Assembly: GCF_000613905.1 (NCBI RefSeq)
Contig: NZ_BAJW01000003.1
Span: 25,662 to 89,661 of the forward strand
Direction of reading: 5' to 3'
Source: Acetobacter persici JCM 25330
GTDB taxonomy: Bacteria > Pseudomonadota > Alphaproteobacteria > Acetobacterales > Acetobacteraceae
Length of the DNA: 64,000 nt
A program made the position numbers and the translations under genes. Of the stretch, positions 45,088 through 56,734 are shown in pieces (the first letter of the stretch is position 1; every line of letters begins with the position of its first letter). The notes beneath the pieces were generated by a model. That model ran no database searches, was not told where the DNA came from, and saw only the letters and a list, made by a program, of their open reading frames with translations.

Positions 45088-46046
45088 TTCCGGACACCGT
45101 TTCCGCCTGTGCCGCCCATCAGGGCATCGTGCAGGCGGTCAAATGTTTCCGCCAGCGTGTCATGCGCACGCTTGCCCTTGCTGCCGACGATGGTGACGGT
45201 GGTGGTCATGCCTGCGGCAATCTGGGTGCCGGGCGGAATACTGTCGATATGCACCCGCACCGGAATACGCTGGGCAAGCCGCACCCAGGTATAAACCGGG
45301 TCCACCGAGGGCAGGCCCTGCGTGGAGGGGGTAGCGTTGGGCGTTGCAATACCGCGTGTGATGCTGATCACATGCCCCCACATCGGCTCGCGGAAGCCCA
45401 TCAGATCCATCCGCACCCGGTCCCCCACATGGATGGAGCGGATTTTGGTTTCTTCAAAATAGCCATCCACCCAGTAGGATGACGCATCAATCACCCGCAC
45501 ATTGGGCTGCCCCGCCGTTGCAAAATCCCCCACCCGCATGATCAGGTTGGTGACATACCCTGTCACGGTGCTGCGGACGTATGTACGGTCCAGATTGATT
45601 TTAGCCTGAGAAAGCGCCGCCATAGCCTCCCCGTACTGGGCTTTGGCCATGTCTGCCGTGGCCTGATAGACCTGCTTTTCCTCGCGGGAGGCCGCGACTT
45701 CCGTCAGCTTGTTGCGGCGCGTTTCCTGCGTATCTTTCAAAATCATGTCGGCCTGCCGCTCGTTCACACGGGCGGTGGCGGACGCAACGGCGACTTTGAA
45801 GTCGAACGGGTCAATTTCGTAAAGAATATCCCCGGCATGGACAAACTGGTTGTCCCGGACGCGCACGGCAATAATCTGGCCGGACACACGGGGGGCAATA
45901 TCGGCCACCTGCACGCGCACCTGCCCGTTCCGGGTCCAGGGGGCTGCGGTATAGTAATCCCAGAGAATCAGGCCAACGATACCGGCAATGGCGAGAATTG
46001 TCCCCGTCGTGACAAATTGCAGGGCGCGGCGGGCGCGTTCAAACAC
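45084..46046 (-). CDS. HlyD/AaeA-type membrane-fusion subunit
   Basis: One N-terminal helix (FVTTGTILAIAGIVGLILWDYY), then biotinyl-lipoyl-like halves (VRVQVADIAPRVSGQIIAVRVRDNQFVHAGDILYEIDPFDF) around a helical hairpin, and DRTYVRSTVTGYVTNLIMRVGDFA. 320 residues, as in AaeA. It bridges the inner-membrane FUSC pump to the outer membrane. Same strand order FUSC - DUF1656 - HlyD, the aaeB-aaeX-aaeA arrangement. Confidence 0.85.
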   Translation of the reverse strand: MFERARRALQFVTTGTILAIAGIVGLILWDYYTAAPWTRNGQVRVQVADIAPRVSGQIIAVRVRDNQFVHAGDILYEIDPFDFKVAVASATARVNERQADMILKDTQETRRNKLTEVAASREEKQVYQATADMAKAQYGEAMAALSQAKINLDRTYVRSTVTGYVTNLIMRVGDFATAGQPNVRVIDASSYWVDGYFEETKIRSIHVGDRVRMDLMGFREPMWGHVISITRGIATPNATPSTQGLPSVDPVYTWVRLAQRIPVRVHIDSIPPGTQIAAGMTTTVTIVGSKGKRAHDTLAETFDRLHDALMGGTGGNGVRN

Positions 46047-46061
46047 GGTCAGACAATCCTT

Positions 46062-46262
46062 TTATAAGAGAAGGGTATAAAGGCCGATCAGGCAGACAAA
46101 CAGCCCGAATTCAGCCAGAGGCAGGTTCCAGATCACCCGGCGGGCGCCGATTTTTGCCAGAATGGGGTTGAGCACCAGCAGGGTGACAATCGCCAGCCCG
46201 GCATGGACCAGAAAAGACGAGACCAGAAGGCCATCAATATCCAGAACAGCGCGCAGTTCCAT
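46062..46262 (-). CDS. DUF1656 small membrane protein (AaeX-like)
   Basis: 66 residues from MELRAVLDIDGLLVSSFLVHAGLAIVTLLVLNPILAKIG, two transmembrane helices, family DUF1656. Sits between the FUSC gene (two-base gap) and the HlyD-like gene, its invariable companions. Confidence 0.85.
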   Translation of the reverse strand: MELRAVLDIDGLLVSSFLVHAGLAIVTLLVLNPILAKIGARRVIWNLPLAEFGLFVCLIGLYTLLL

Positions 46263-46264
46263 GC

Positions 46265-48347
46265 TCAGAACGCCTTCCATTGCTGGTCGGGCACAGGAAG
46301 GATGTCATAAAGCTGGAGGGCCGAGCGGTTATGTTCCAGCAGGCGGATCGCGCCGACCATGCCGGAGACTGCGGCCAGCGCCGTCGCCATTTCCCCATGA
46401 GGCAAGGTGATGGCGTGGTCCAGCAGGACCCGCGCCTGTTTGCGCATACGATATAGGGCGGAATTGATATTATAGATCACCGTGGAACGGAACGCGGCCT
46501 CGGCATCCGCCCGGATGGCGGGAATGGTGGCGGCGCGTTGCAGATGGCGGCGGGCGCGGGCCAGTTCCACATTCAGTTCATCCAGACTGGAAAGCCGGTT
46601 GAAGACGCGGACCTTGGATTTTGTATCTGGCAGGTAGCTGTTCCAGTCCAGAATTTTGCACAGCCGGTCATAATGGCGGCTGATCAGCGCGGAGCCCGCC
46701 TGCTCCCCGTGGCCTTCAAGCTGGAGCCGCAGATCATGCCCGATGGTGATGGCCACGCGAAAGCGCCGCCGGTTGGCGGAGGGCGGCAGCAGCAGCACCA
46801 GCGAGATGAAAATGACGATTGCGGCGAACAGATACAGCACGTTCCGGTCAATAAAGGCCGAGGCTCATAATTCTGCTCGTTCGCAACCCCCAGAATGACG
46901 AAGAAGAACACCCCGGCGTTAAAGCCGATCGTCGCTGTTTTCGGGTTCATCAGCAGCAGGCATCCGCCAAAAATGACCGGGATAATGGCGAGGGCCAGAA
47001 ATGGCATATCCGCGCCGTGCGGCAGGATGCGGAAATTCAGGATCGCCGCGACAATAATGGCCAGCGGGGTGCCGATCAGCGCCCCCATGCCAAAGCCGCG
47101 CGCATTATAGGTCGAGGCGGCCAGCGTCAGGATCACCGCGACCTGCGAGAGGGCGGTGTAGGTTGAGGGAATGTCCGAGATAATGCACAGGCCCGCGGCT
47201 ACCGAGAAGCCGGTGAGGGTCCGCAGTCCGGCCAGAAGGGCGGCAATCACATCCTGATGCTGTTCGATTTTCAGTTCCGGAGCCTGCGTGCGGGCGCGTT
47301 TGCCGTTTTCAAAGGATCAATCCCGTCGGCGGCCCAGCGGGCATCGGAGAGGAGCGCCATGGAGCGTTCAATCAGCCAGGCCTCATCCAGCGTGGGGCCT
47401 CGGTCAAGCTCTTCAGCGTGGGCTTCCCGTGCCAGATCTTCCAGATCCCACACGGCCTGACGGGGGGAGACAACGGGTGTGCCATCCCCAAACGCGCTGC
47501 GGATATGGTTCAGCACAGGTCCGGAAATTTCGCCTGTGCGCAGCACGGTGGCAATCGCGCGGCTGCAACTGAGCATTTCCAGCAGCGCCACCATGGCGGA
47601 GCGGGCACCGGCCAGCCGCACATGGGCATCGGGCAGTTCGGTTTTTGCAAAAGAGACCTGAGAGGTCAGGGCAATAATCTCCCCCGCAAGGCCCGCGCAG
47701 GCCATATCGTCGGGAATCCCGTGCCCCGCTATGGCGTCCCGGCTGATATGTTTGACCATGTTGGCCACGCGATGCAGGTTGGTCGCCAGCTTTTCCCACG
47801 CGGTCGGGGAGCCGAAAATGTCATTGATTGCTGCTGTGGCCGCAATCCCGACCACAATGGCCGAGACGCGGTTCACGGTGACATCAAAAACAGCGCCCGG
47901 ATTATCAATGCAGCTAATGCCCACAATGGCTACGGTATAGCCGGAGAGCATGGCGGCGTAAGCACGGAAGTCTTTTTCCAGCGTGCCAACAATGGTGCAC
48001 AGGGTCAGCCATAGCCCCACCCCGCCCAGAAAAACCGCGCGGTCCTGATTGAAGCAGGCCGTGAGGAAAAGGGCGACAAACGCCCCGACCATGGTGCCCA
48101 TCAGGCGGTAAACGGCTTTGGAGAGGACCTGCCCGCGCAGGGGCTGGGCCAGAATCATCACCGTAACGGCGGCGGAACCGGGAGAGGAGAGTTGCAGCCA
48201 GAAAGCCGTGCTCAGGGCCAGCACGGCGGAAAGCCATGTCCGCAGGCAGAACAGGAACCAGCCGGGGGGGAAAATGGTGGCAGGGAGCGCGGGGCGGAGA
48301 CCCTTCCAGAAGCTGATAGGCGAGGCGGCCGGGCTGTTAAGACTCAT
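46265..48347 (-). CDS. FUSC/AaeB-family efflux transporter, frameshifted twice here
   Basis: MSLNSPAASPISFWKGLRPALPATIFPPGWFLFCLRTWLSAVLALSTAFWLQLSSPGSAAVTVMILAQP is the first membrane bundle. Bases are missing near 47285 (after NAPAR; then APELKIEQHQDVIAALLAGLRTLTGF) and near 46866 (after NEQNYEP; then SAFIDRNVLYLFAAIVIFIS). About 694 residues, two membrane halves with a cytoplasmic domain between. AaeB relatives export aromatic acids with AaeA. First gene of the set. Confidence 0.8.
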
Positions 48348-48625
48348 CCTTTCCGTCGTCCTTGCCGCTCAAGAGGTCTGTCCAGATCGCGCAGAGGACG
48401 GCACGCACTGTACCGACTCCTGAAATCGAGACGTCTATTAAAATAAAATATAATTCAATGTGTGGAATTTTATACGCTGAGCCGGGTTGCAGAAAATGCG
48501 TGGAACCCTTCGGCCGCCCGGAAAAAGCATGGCGGCTGGCCATTCTCCGCGGCAGGGCAAGGGTATGATACCCCGGCCGGATGTGCTGAATTAAGGCAGG
48601 TTCTCCCAGCACTGTGACCGTCTTA
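48348..48625. other. Divergent intergenic region between FUSC and SbcD-like genes
   Basis: 278 bp with an AT-rich centre near 48440-48475. It must hold promoters for both directions. No repeat or regulator gene is visible. Confidence 0.4.
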
Positions 48626-49768
48626 ATGAAATTTATTCACACCTCAGACTGGCAGATTGGCCGCATAGTCCGCTTTGCCGATGATGATACGCTTGGCGCG
48701 TTGCAGGCGGAACGGCTGGAAGTGATCCGGCGGCTTGGCCATCTTGCCCGGCAGGAAGGGGTGGCCCATGTGCTGGTTGCGGGGGATGTGTATGAGCATG
48801 AAACCCCGGCCGAACGGACGCTGCATCAGCCATTGAGCGGATGCGGGAGTTTCCGGATCTCCAGTGGCATCTGATCCCCGGTAATCATGATGCGGATCAG
48901 CCTGAAGGGGTCTGGGCGCGTTTGGTCCGGAGCGGTCTGCCCGCGAATGTGCAGATACACAGGGAGCCGGGTCCGGTTCTGATTGATCCGGCACAGAATG
49001 GCTGGCTGCTGCCTGCCGTGCTGAAGCGCCGCCATGTGCTGACGGACCTGACGGCTATATGGATGAGGCCGAAACCCCGCCGGATGCCCTGCGCATTGGT
49101 CTGGCCCACGGCTCGGTTGTCGGGTTTGGGGGGAGAGTGAGGCGGAGCATAACCCCGTGGCGCTGGACCGTGCCCGGCGGGCCGGGCTCGCCTATCTGGC
49201 GCTTGGTGACTGGCATGGGTTTTGCCAGATTGATGCCCGGACCGTCTATTCCGGCACGCCGGAGACAGACCGGTTTACAACTGGTGGCGGGGGCGGCGGT
49301 GAGGCTGTGGTCGTCACGCTGCACGGGGCGCGGGCCGAGCCGGAAATTACCCGCCACAGAACCGGGCGCTATCTCTGGAAAAAGCTGGAGGATGTGGTGC
49401 TGACATCCGGGCAGGATGTTCTGGCGCTGGAAGCACGTATCCGTGGCATTGCCCCGGATAATCCGGGTGCGGTGCTGGTCTGGGCTGCGGTGTCCGGTTT
49501 GCTCCCGGTGGAGGATATGGCGCTGTATGAAAGTACAATCCTTAAACGCCTGAGCGGTGCCGTGGCCTGTCTGCGCCTGACGGGCGCGCCGCATCTCTCC
49601 GCCGGGACGGAAGATCTGGACCGCTTTGGGGCCGGTGGGGCCGTGCGTGCGGCAGCGGAGCATTTGCTGGCCCGGTCAGAGGCCGGGGGTGCTGAGGGGC
49701 AGCTTGCGGCGGATGCCCTGCAACGGCTGTTTCTGTTCTGGCAGGATATGGGAGCACAGGCAGGATGA
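48626..49768 (+). CDS. SbcD/YhaO-type DNA repair exonuclease subunit, frameshifted three times here
   Basis: Starts MKFIHTSDWQIGRIVRFADDDTLGALQAERLEVI; metallophosphoesterase motifs are HTSDWQIG, VAGDVYEHE and IPGNHDADQ. Frame slips near 48833, 49056 and 49137 (the last in a G run); repaired, the middle reads YMDEAETPPDALRIGLAHGSVVGFGG and then EAEHNPVALDRARRAGLAYLALGDWH. About 381 residues. Nuclease partner of the next gene, with which it overlaps by four bases. Gln replaces the usual His in the first motif, as in YhaO. Confidence 0.8.
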
Positions 49769-52474
49769 TCCTGACGGATATACAGATTGAAGGATTCCGC
49801 CGCTTTGCCTCTCCGGTGCGTCTGGACGGGCTCGGGCCGGGGCTGAATGTGCTGGCGGCCCCCAATGAGGCTGGGAAATCCACCCTTCTGACGGCTCTGA
49901 AAGCGGTGCTGATGGTGCGGTCCAGTTCCAAAGCAAAGCCCGTGAAGGACTTGCAGCCTTATGGCGGTGGCGCGCCGCATGTCGCTTTGTCCTTCACATG
50001 GAAGAGTATGGAGTGCCATCTGGAAAAGCAGTTTCTTTCAAAGGCGTTTACCCGGCTTATTTTAGGGCCGGAGCGTTTTGAGGGGGATCAGGCGGAAGAG
50101 GCTCTGCGTGCCTGCTGGGGCTGGAAGAAGCCAGTAAAGGAGAAGCCGCTGGCCTGTGGAGCGCCTTGCTGGTGGGGCAGGGGGAAAGCTTTGTGCAGCC
50201 GGACCTGAACCAGACCGGGCAGAACAGCCTGCGCGGGTGTCTGGAGCAGGGGGTAGAGCAGGCGACGGGCGGTGCCGCGGCCAGTGCCGTGCTCAGCCGG
50301 GTGCGGGAGCGGCTTTATCTGCTTCAGACGGCCAAAAGTGCGCAGCCAACCGGCAAATATAAACAGGCGCTTGAGCAGGAAGCGGAGGCACAGGCCTCGC
50401 TGCGGGAGCTGGAAAACCGACGGGCCGCGCTGGAGGAAGATCTGGCCGCGCTTGATCAGGCCCGGCGGTCCTTGCGGGAGCAGGAGGATCCGGACCGGAA
50501 AGCGCAGGATGAGGCCGAGCTTCTGGCGTTGCGTCAGCAGCGGGATGCGCTGCGGATTGCGGACGCGGAAGAACAGGCCGCCAGAGCCGCCCTTGCGACA
50601 GTCACCCAGACCCTGAACAGCATCCGGGATGAGCAGGAGCGACGGCGGGAACGGCAGGCGGCACACCGCAGGCTGGAGCGTGAGGCTGCGGAAATGCAGC
50701 ATGACCTGCAAGCCCTGACCCAACGGACCGCGCAGGCCCGGCGGCGTTATGAGGCAAGCCGGACCCGGCGGGAGCAGGCTGAGCAGCGGCAACAGGCTGC
50801 GCGGCAGGTGCTCCTGACTGTTTCGCGCCGTGCGGCGGTCTTACAACAGCAGGGAGCGCTGGAGCGGGAGAAGCAGATCCTTGAGCGCGCGGAGGCTGCC
50901 TGCACTCGTCTGGAGCAGGCCCGCGCTGCGCTGGCAGCCTGCGGGTTGATGAGGCTGTTATCCGCAGGGTGCGGAAAGCCGTGCGGGAGATGGACGCCGC
51001 ACAGGCGGCTCTGAACGCCCGCGCCACCCGTCTGACTGTGACTTTGCTCCCCGAGGCGTCAGGCCGTGTTCTGCTGGACGGTGCGGCCTGCCCGCAGGGT
51101 GACATGGTTCTGACGCAGGCCGCTGAACTCCAGATTGAAGGAATCGGTCAGGTCCGTATTACGCCTGCGGTCAAGGATCAGGAGGAGGCGCAGGCCGCAG
51201 CGGATGCAGCGCGTCACCAGCTTCAGTCTGTCATGCAGGCTGCCGGGTGTCAGACGGTGGAAGAGGCGGAACGGCTGTTTGAAGAGCGACGGCAGGCCGA
51301 AACACGGGTGGCGGAAGCCCGCGCGGCCTTTGTGGCCTCTTTGCCTGCCGCGCGGGACGACCGGGATGCGGCTCTGTTTGAAGCACTTGCTGCCATGCGG
51401 CAGGATATGCGGGATCGTATGGCCTCTCTGGCGCGTGAACTTGAGGCCTGTGCGCCGGATGGACGACCGGAACAGGCTGGCCAGACCGATGCAGCCTTGC
51501 AGCGGATGCAGACAACAGCCCGCCAGGAGGAAGACAGTGCTGCCCGCGCCGCAGATGAGGCCCGGCAGGCCGAGCGCGCGGAGCATGTCAGCCTGAGTGC
51601 GGCACAGGGGCTTCAGGATAAAGCCGAGGCGGCCTTGCGGCAGAAGCAGGCTGAACGTGAGCAGATCGGGCGGGAGCTTGCTGTGCGGGCCGCGCAGGAA
51701 AGTGAGGACGTTCTGGCAGAGCGGGCTGCCGGGGCCGTGCAGGCTCAGGCGCAGGCGGAAGCGCATAGTCAGACGCTGCGGGCGGGCCGGGAGGCGGAAC
51801 AGCCGCTTTCCGTAGTGGAGGCCCGGATTGCCCGGCGGGAACAGGCTCTGGACAATGGCCGCGCGTCTGTTGTGCGTCTGCGGGAGGAGATCCGGGAGCG
51901 TGAAACCCGCGTGCGTGTGGCCGAAGGAGACGGGCTTGATGAAAAAATTGCCGAGACCGGACGCGCCGCCTCCCGCCTCCGATTGGAGTGTGAGAGCTAT
52001 GAGCGAGAGCGTGCGGCGCTGGCCCTGCTGGACCAGACGCTGAGTGACGCGGAAAAAACGCAGACGGCGCGCTACCTTGCCCCGCTGGTGCGCACCATGC
52101 AGCCCGCATTTTCAGCCGTGTTCCCCGGAGCCTCTCTGGAGATGGATACGGGTTTTGCTCTGTCCGGGCTGACACGCCGCACGGCGGAAGAATTTGGCCG
52201 GTTGTCAGACGGGACGCGTGAGCAGATTGCGGTGCTGGTGCGTCTGGGCTTTGCAGAACTGCTCCATGCCCGCCAGTCTCCGGCCATTCTGGTGCTGGAT
52301 GATGCGCTGAGTTTTTCAGATTCGCAGCGGCTGGAGAGCATGTTTGATGTGCTGGCGGATGCCGCCACGCGGTTCCAGATTCTGGTGTTGACCTGCCACG
52401 CGGAGGCCTTTGCCAGACTGGGCGGCAGGGCGCTTGCCCTGCGGCCCATCCCGCAGATTACAGAACGACGTTAA
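49765..52474 (+). CDS. SbcC/YhaN-type SMC-like ATPase, frameshifted twice here
   Basis: MILTDIQIEGFRRFASPVRLDGLGPGLNVLAAPNEAGKSTLLTALKAVL has the Walker A; the end has RLSDGTREQIAVLVRLGFAELL (signature) and AILVLDDALSFSD (Walker B and D-loop). Between lie about 600 residues of coiled coil. Bases are missing near 50110 and near 50945. Repaired length about 903. With the SbcD-like nuclease it would process DNA ends and hairpins. Its stop lies 17 bases inside the convergent oprB gene. Confidence 0.8.
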
Positions 52475-53915
52475 ACTGAAGCGCCATAACGGCGGCGTCA
52501 TGGAACGTCGTCGTGGCACCCGGCCGGTTGATGTACTGGAAGTCCGGCTGGAGCGTCAGACCGTTGGCGATGTGGGCGTTATAGAAAAATTCGTAAATGT
52601 TTTCATGAGACTGAACACCCCACACCTGCCCCCACTGGTTGGTCTGAAAATCCTGTCCGGCAATAATGGAGGCTTCCTGTTGCAGGGCACGGTGCGCTCA
52701 TTTTCAGCCACTGATACATCATGCCGATACTGTCATTCGGGCGGCCCCACGGCTTGCCGGTTTCCAGCAGCCCACCCCACAGATGGTGGGACATTGCGGT
52801 GGTTTTGCCGTCCGTCCACATATAGCCACCCATGGCGATCAGCCCGTTGGTTGGTCCATCGCCATTACGTACCAGCATCTGGTCCGCCTGAAGCCATGCG
52901 CTGGCCCGGCCTGCGTGGTAGCGGGCGGGCTGGCCTGTCTGCACCCAGGAGTTGCCGTTAATGTCCTCATACAAATCTTTGTATTTGGAGTTATCGTAGC
53001 TGTATCCAGCCTTGTAATGCCCCACCAGATGGTTACGGCCAAAGGAGGGCATCCAGCCGATTTCCACCGGCGTTGAGAACTTGCCCAGACCATCCTGCGC
53101 CCAAGCCCAGCCGGAAATCCCGCCGTTGAAGGCATGCGGAGAAACCGCAAACAGGCCCGCCATAATATAGGTGTCACTGGTCGGCATGACACGGGCCACG
53201 GCGCCGAGGTTGCCGGAGGGCCAGTCGCGGTTGCCTTCCGTATACTTGTTGGGGGCCGGGTTCCCACAGACCGCCACGTTCATATACATACAGAACAGTG
53301 GAGAGGCCGCGAAGAAGCTGCCGACCGGAATCCACCCTGCGCTGATGTCCAGATGGTTGTTCAGGAACGATTTTTCGCCATACAGATAGACAAGATGCGC
53401 CACCACGTTGCCTCGGGCACCGTAAATCTGCTGCACACCGCCAATGGAATCCCCGATAAACCGGGTGCTCAGATTCTGCCCGTGCCCGTTCACCACCATC
53501 ATGTGGGACCAGAAGCCTTTGAGCAGATTGAGGTCCGTCAGCTTGCCCCAGTCCACATCCAGTTCCACACCAACCTGACCGGCATTGGTCACACCCTGCC
53601 GCATGCCGCCACGGAAGTTCCCGGCCAGTTCTTCATGCACGTCGGCCAGAATATGGATGCCGTGGTCCAGCAGCCAGGGCTGCGCGCCCCACCAGTCACC
53701 AAAAAATGGTTTTTCCCGTAGGGCGCTGAAAACAGCGGGCCGGGGTCTTCCACCGGATTAGCCTCATTATTGGCTTCCAGACTGGGCCACAGGCCAGCAG
53801 CACTGTTCCCGCCTGTCAGCAACTGGGCTGAGGCCTTGGAGGAGAAAGCCGGGGTAAGACAGCAGGCGAAGGAGAGGGCGCAGAAAAAAGAGAAGCCGGA
53901 GGAGAATCTTGTCAT
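52458..53915 (-). CDS. OprB-family carbohydrate-selective porin, frameshifted here
   Basis: Signal peptide from MTRFSSGFSFFCALSFACCLTPAFSSKASAQ; the mature part has a linker, then after one lost T near 53738 SALREKPFFGDWWGAQPWLLDHGIHILADVHEELAGNFRGG, the OprB start. Barrel strands follow (DISAGWIPVGSFFAASPLFC, YHAGRASAWLQADQMLVR). Two further losses near 52690-52705 restore ERTVPLQQEASIIAGQDFQTNQWGQVWG and the end DAAVMALQFNVVL at 52458. About 486 residues. Imports sugars across the outer membrane. Confidence 0.85.
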
Positions 53916-54107
53916 GTTTCTTTTTATTTTTGTTACGGAGGCGTTGGGGAGGAGGGCATAGTGTTTCAAAGCGGCATCATAATGTCTAAACTTTTTTTCA
54001 CCCTTAAACAGTCTTTCGCATATCTGGTGGCATTTTAACGACACCCGGCAGCAGAACGTTCCCTGCGATGCGTTGACGCCTGCCGGATCAGGTGATGAAT
54101 TCGGCCT

Positions 54108-54662
54108 ATGACAAAAATAGACACAACTCGCCCCTTCCTGCCGGTGCGTATTGCGGTGATGACCGTATCGGACACCCGCACCCTTGAAACCGATACATCC
54201 GGGCAGGCACTGGTCTCCCGCCTTGAGCAGGCGGGCCATGTGCTGGCAGACCGCACGATTGTGCGCGATGATGTCGGGCAGATAACAGAACAGCTCACAC
54301 GCTGGATCAAAGACCCTCTGGTTGATGTGGTCATCACGAATGGGGGCACCGGGGTGACCGGGCGTGATGTAACGCCGGAAGCCTTTGACCGTGTGCTTGA
54401 AAAGCGCATCGAAGGCTTTGGCGAACTCTTCAGAATGTTGTCCTACCGCAAGATCGGCACGTCCACCATTCAGTCCCGCGCAATCGCAGGCGTTGCGGAC
54501 GGAACATATCTGTTTGCGCTCCCCGGTTCAACCGGCGCTGTCAAAGACGGCTGGGATGATATTCTGGTGTTTCAGCTCGACAGCCGCCATCGCCCCTGTA
54601 ACTTTGTTGAACTCATGCCTCGGCTGCGTGAAGGTTTGAAAGAGGATCATGCTCATGACTGA
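54108..54662 (+). CDS. moaB: Molybdenum cofactor biosynthesis protein MoaB
   Basis: 184 residues in the MoaB/MogA fold: [32 protein letters not shown], then [82 protein letters not shown] and the SxxKxG-like end bind molybdopterin. Overlaps the next gene by a few bases. Confidence 0.9.
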   Translation: MTKIDTTRPFLPVRIAVMTVSDTRTLETDTSGQALVSRLEQAGHVLADRTIVRDDVGQITEQLTRWIKDPLVDVVITNGGTGVTGRDVTPEAFDRVLEKRIEGFGELFRMLSYRKIGTSTIQSRAIAGVADGTYLFALPGSTGAVKDGWDDILVFQLDSRHRPCNFVELMPRLREGLKEDHAHD

Positions 54663-55233
54663 AGATGTCAGACTGCTGATGCTGGCAGGCGATTATGTGG
54701 AAGATTACGAGATCATGGTGCCGTATCAGGCGCTGCTGATGGTGGGTTACAAGGTGGATGTGGTCAGCCCCGGCAAGAAGGCCGGGGACAAGATTCTTAC
54801 GGCCATCCATGATTTTGAAGGCGCACAGACCTACAGCGAAAAGCCGGGCCACGCCTTTGAGCTGAACGCCACGTTCGATGAGATTGATACGGACGATTAT
54901 ATCGGTCTGATCATCCCCGGTGGCCGTGCGCCGGAGCATCTGCGCATGCATCCGCGGGTGATTGAAATTGTCAAAGCCTTTGCGGACCGGCCTCTGGCCG
55001 CCATCTGCCACGGCGCGCAACTGCTGGCTGCTGCGGATGTGATCAGGGGGCGTAAAGTCTCGGCGTACCCGGCCTGCCGCCCGGAAGTGGAACTGGCTGG
55101 CGCCACCTATGCCGATATTGCGGTGACAGACGCCGTAACGGATGGAGAACTGGTGACGGCCCCCGCATGGCCCGCGCATCCGGCCTGGCTGGCGCAGTTT
55201 CTCGGCGTGCTGGGTGCCACTGTGACAATATAG
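54655..55233 (+). CDS. DJ-1/PfpI family protein
   Basis: 192 residues. The nucleophile elbow is [14 protein letters not shown] with the catalytic Cys and following His, and the acidic partner lies in [10 protein letters not shown]. Family members are glyoxalases, deglycase-like or protease-like; the particular activity cannot be read. Starts inside the moaB end, so co-transcribed. ATG 54649 is an alternative start. Confidence 0.8.
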   Translation: MTEDVRLLMLAGDYVEDYEIMVPYQALLMVGYKVDVVSPGKKAGDKILTAIHDFEGAQTYSEKPGHAFELNATFDEIDTDDYIGLIIPGGRAPEHLRMHPRVIEIVKAFADRPLAAICHGAQLLAAADVIRGRKVSAYPACRPEVELAGATYADIAVTDAVTDGELVTAPAWPAHPAWLAQFLGVLGATVTI

Positions 55234-55297
55234 TGCATTGGCAGGCGCCTCCTGTTGTGCCTCATATGGAACAGTGTTCAACAGGATGGAGCCTCTT

Positions 55298-55969
55298 ATG
55301 AGACGTCTTACTGCCCATTTTATTCCTGCGGCTCTTAGTCTGGCCTGCGCCATGCCGCCAGCCGCAGCATGGGCACAGCAGGCAACATCCTTGCCGCCCA
55401 ATGACGCGCCAAGCCCCGCGGCACCCGGCGTGCATCCGGATGTCAGGCTTCCGGCTCCGGCCACTCCGGTCAGGGTTGAGGAGATCAAGGTATCCGGCAA
55501 CAAGCTGGTCAGCACACCCGCCATTATGGCTGTGGTGCCCTTCCATGTCGGCAGTATGGTGACGCAGGCGCAGATCACGCAGGGCTTGCAGGATATTATG
55601 AAGCTGTATCAGCAGCAGAATATCGGCGGAAAATTTCATCAGAACCTCAGGCTGGACGGCAAACGTGTTCAGGTTGAGTGGGCGATTGAAGAAACCGGAG
55701 GCCCGGCGCATCTGAACAAGCCGCTCGTGCTGGAAAGCCTTGGGTTTGATGGCAATCTGCACATTGCAACCTCAGCCCTGAAAGAGGCCGTGCATCGTCA
55801 GCCGGGGGATCAGGTCACCCCTGCAACCGTGCTGGAAGATGAAAAAGCCATTCAGGCTTTGTATGTGAAGAAAAATATCGGTGTCACCATCGTGCCCGAA
55901 AGCCGTGCGCCGCATAAGGATGAGCGCGTTACGCTGGTCTATCACCTGACAGAAAAAGCAACGGACTGA
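55298..55969 (+). CDS. Periplasmic POTRA-domain protein
   Basis: 223 residues from MRRLTAHFIPAALSLACAMPPAAAWAQQ (signal peptide). The body has repeated POTRA signs: VRVEEIKVSGNKLVSTPAIMAVVPFHVGSMVTQAQITQGLQDIMKLYQQQNI, then LVLESLGFDGNLHIATSALKEAVHRQPGDQVT. BamA-like chaperone module without a barrel. Role probably in envelope assembly; single-gene unit followed by a strong hairpin. Confidence 0.7.
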   Translation: MRRLTAHFIPAALSLACAMPPAAAWAQQATSLPPNDAPSPAAPGVHPDVRLPAPATPVRVEEIKVSGNKLVSTPAIMAVVPFHVGSMVTQAQITQGLQDIMKLYQQQNIGGKFHQNLRLDGKRVQVEWAIEETGGPAHLNKPLVLESLGFDGNLHIATSALKEAVHRQPGDQVTPATVLEDEKAIQALYVKKNIGVTIVPESRAPHKDERVTLVYHLTEKATD

Positions 55970-55984
55970 CGCTTCTTTGTTATC

Positions 55985-56030
55985 CCGGCGCAGGCGGCCT
56001 GAAGCAGATCTTCAGGGTCGTCTGCGCCGG
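55985..56030. terminator. Long hairpin between convergent genes
   Basis: CCGGCGCAG (55985-55993) pairs with CTGCGCCGG (56022-56030), with an inner CCTGAA/TTCAGG stem. It lies between the POTRA gene and folE and would serve both strands; the T run is weak. Confidence 0.65.
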
Positions 56031-56074
56031 AAACGCTTTAATCAAAGCAACCGCGCTTTTCCGCGCTGGCCGTC

Positions 56075-56683
56075 TCAGTATTCGCTGGCAGCCGGGCGGT
56101 TCAGCATTGCCATCAGTTCGCGCCGTGTGTCGGAACTGGTGCGGAACACACCGAGCATCTGGCTTGTCACCATGGAAACACCGGGGCGATGCACGCCGCG
56201 GGTCGTCATACATTCATGGCTGGATTCAATAATAACAGCCGTGCCGTGGGGTTGCAGAACATCATTGATGGTGTTGGCAATCTGCGCCGTCAGCCGTTCC
56301 TGAATCTGCATCCGGCGCGCATAGGCATCCACCACACGGGCCAGCTTGGAAATGCCGACCACGCGCTGGCGCGGCAGGTAGGCCACGTGCGCCCGGCCAA
56401 TAATGGGGGCGAGGTGATGCTCGCAGTGGCTTTCAAAGCGGATATCGCGCAGCAGCACGATTTCATCATAGCCTTCCACTTCAGAAAACGTGCGTTCCAG
56501 AAGGGTTTTAGGGTCGATTTCATAGCCCTGAAAAAACTCTTCATACGCACGGGCCACGCGGGCAGGCGTATCATGCAGGCCTTCACGTTCCGGATCTTCC
56601 CCGGCCCAGCGCAGCATGGTGCGGATGGCGTCTTCCGCCTCTTCGCGGGTGGGGCGGTTGGTTTTGGGCAGAGGGTCGCTCAT
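56075..56683 (-). CDS. folE: GTP cyclohydrolase I
   Basis: 202 residues with the family core: [43 protein letters not shown] (zinc Cys and His), [32 protein letters not shown] and [11 protein letters not shown] with the second Cys. First step of folate synthesis from GTP. Followed leftward by a strong hairpin. Confidence 0.95.
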   Translation of the reverse strand: MSDPLPKTNRPTREEAEDAIRTMLRWAGEDPEREGLHDTPARVARAYEEFFQGYEIDPKTLLERTFSEVEGYDEIVLLRDIRFESHCEHHLAPIIGRAHVAYLPRQRVVGISKLARVVDAYARRMQIQERLTAQIANTINDVLQPHGTAVIIESSHECMTTRGVHRPGVSMVTSQMLGVFRTSSDTRRELMAMLNRPAASEY

Positions 56684-56734
56684 GCCATTCTCCTGCGGTC
56701 TGCGTGGTGATGAAGCAGTTCTGGCTGCTTCACG

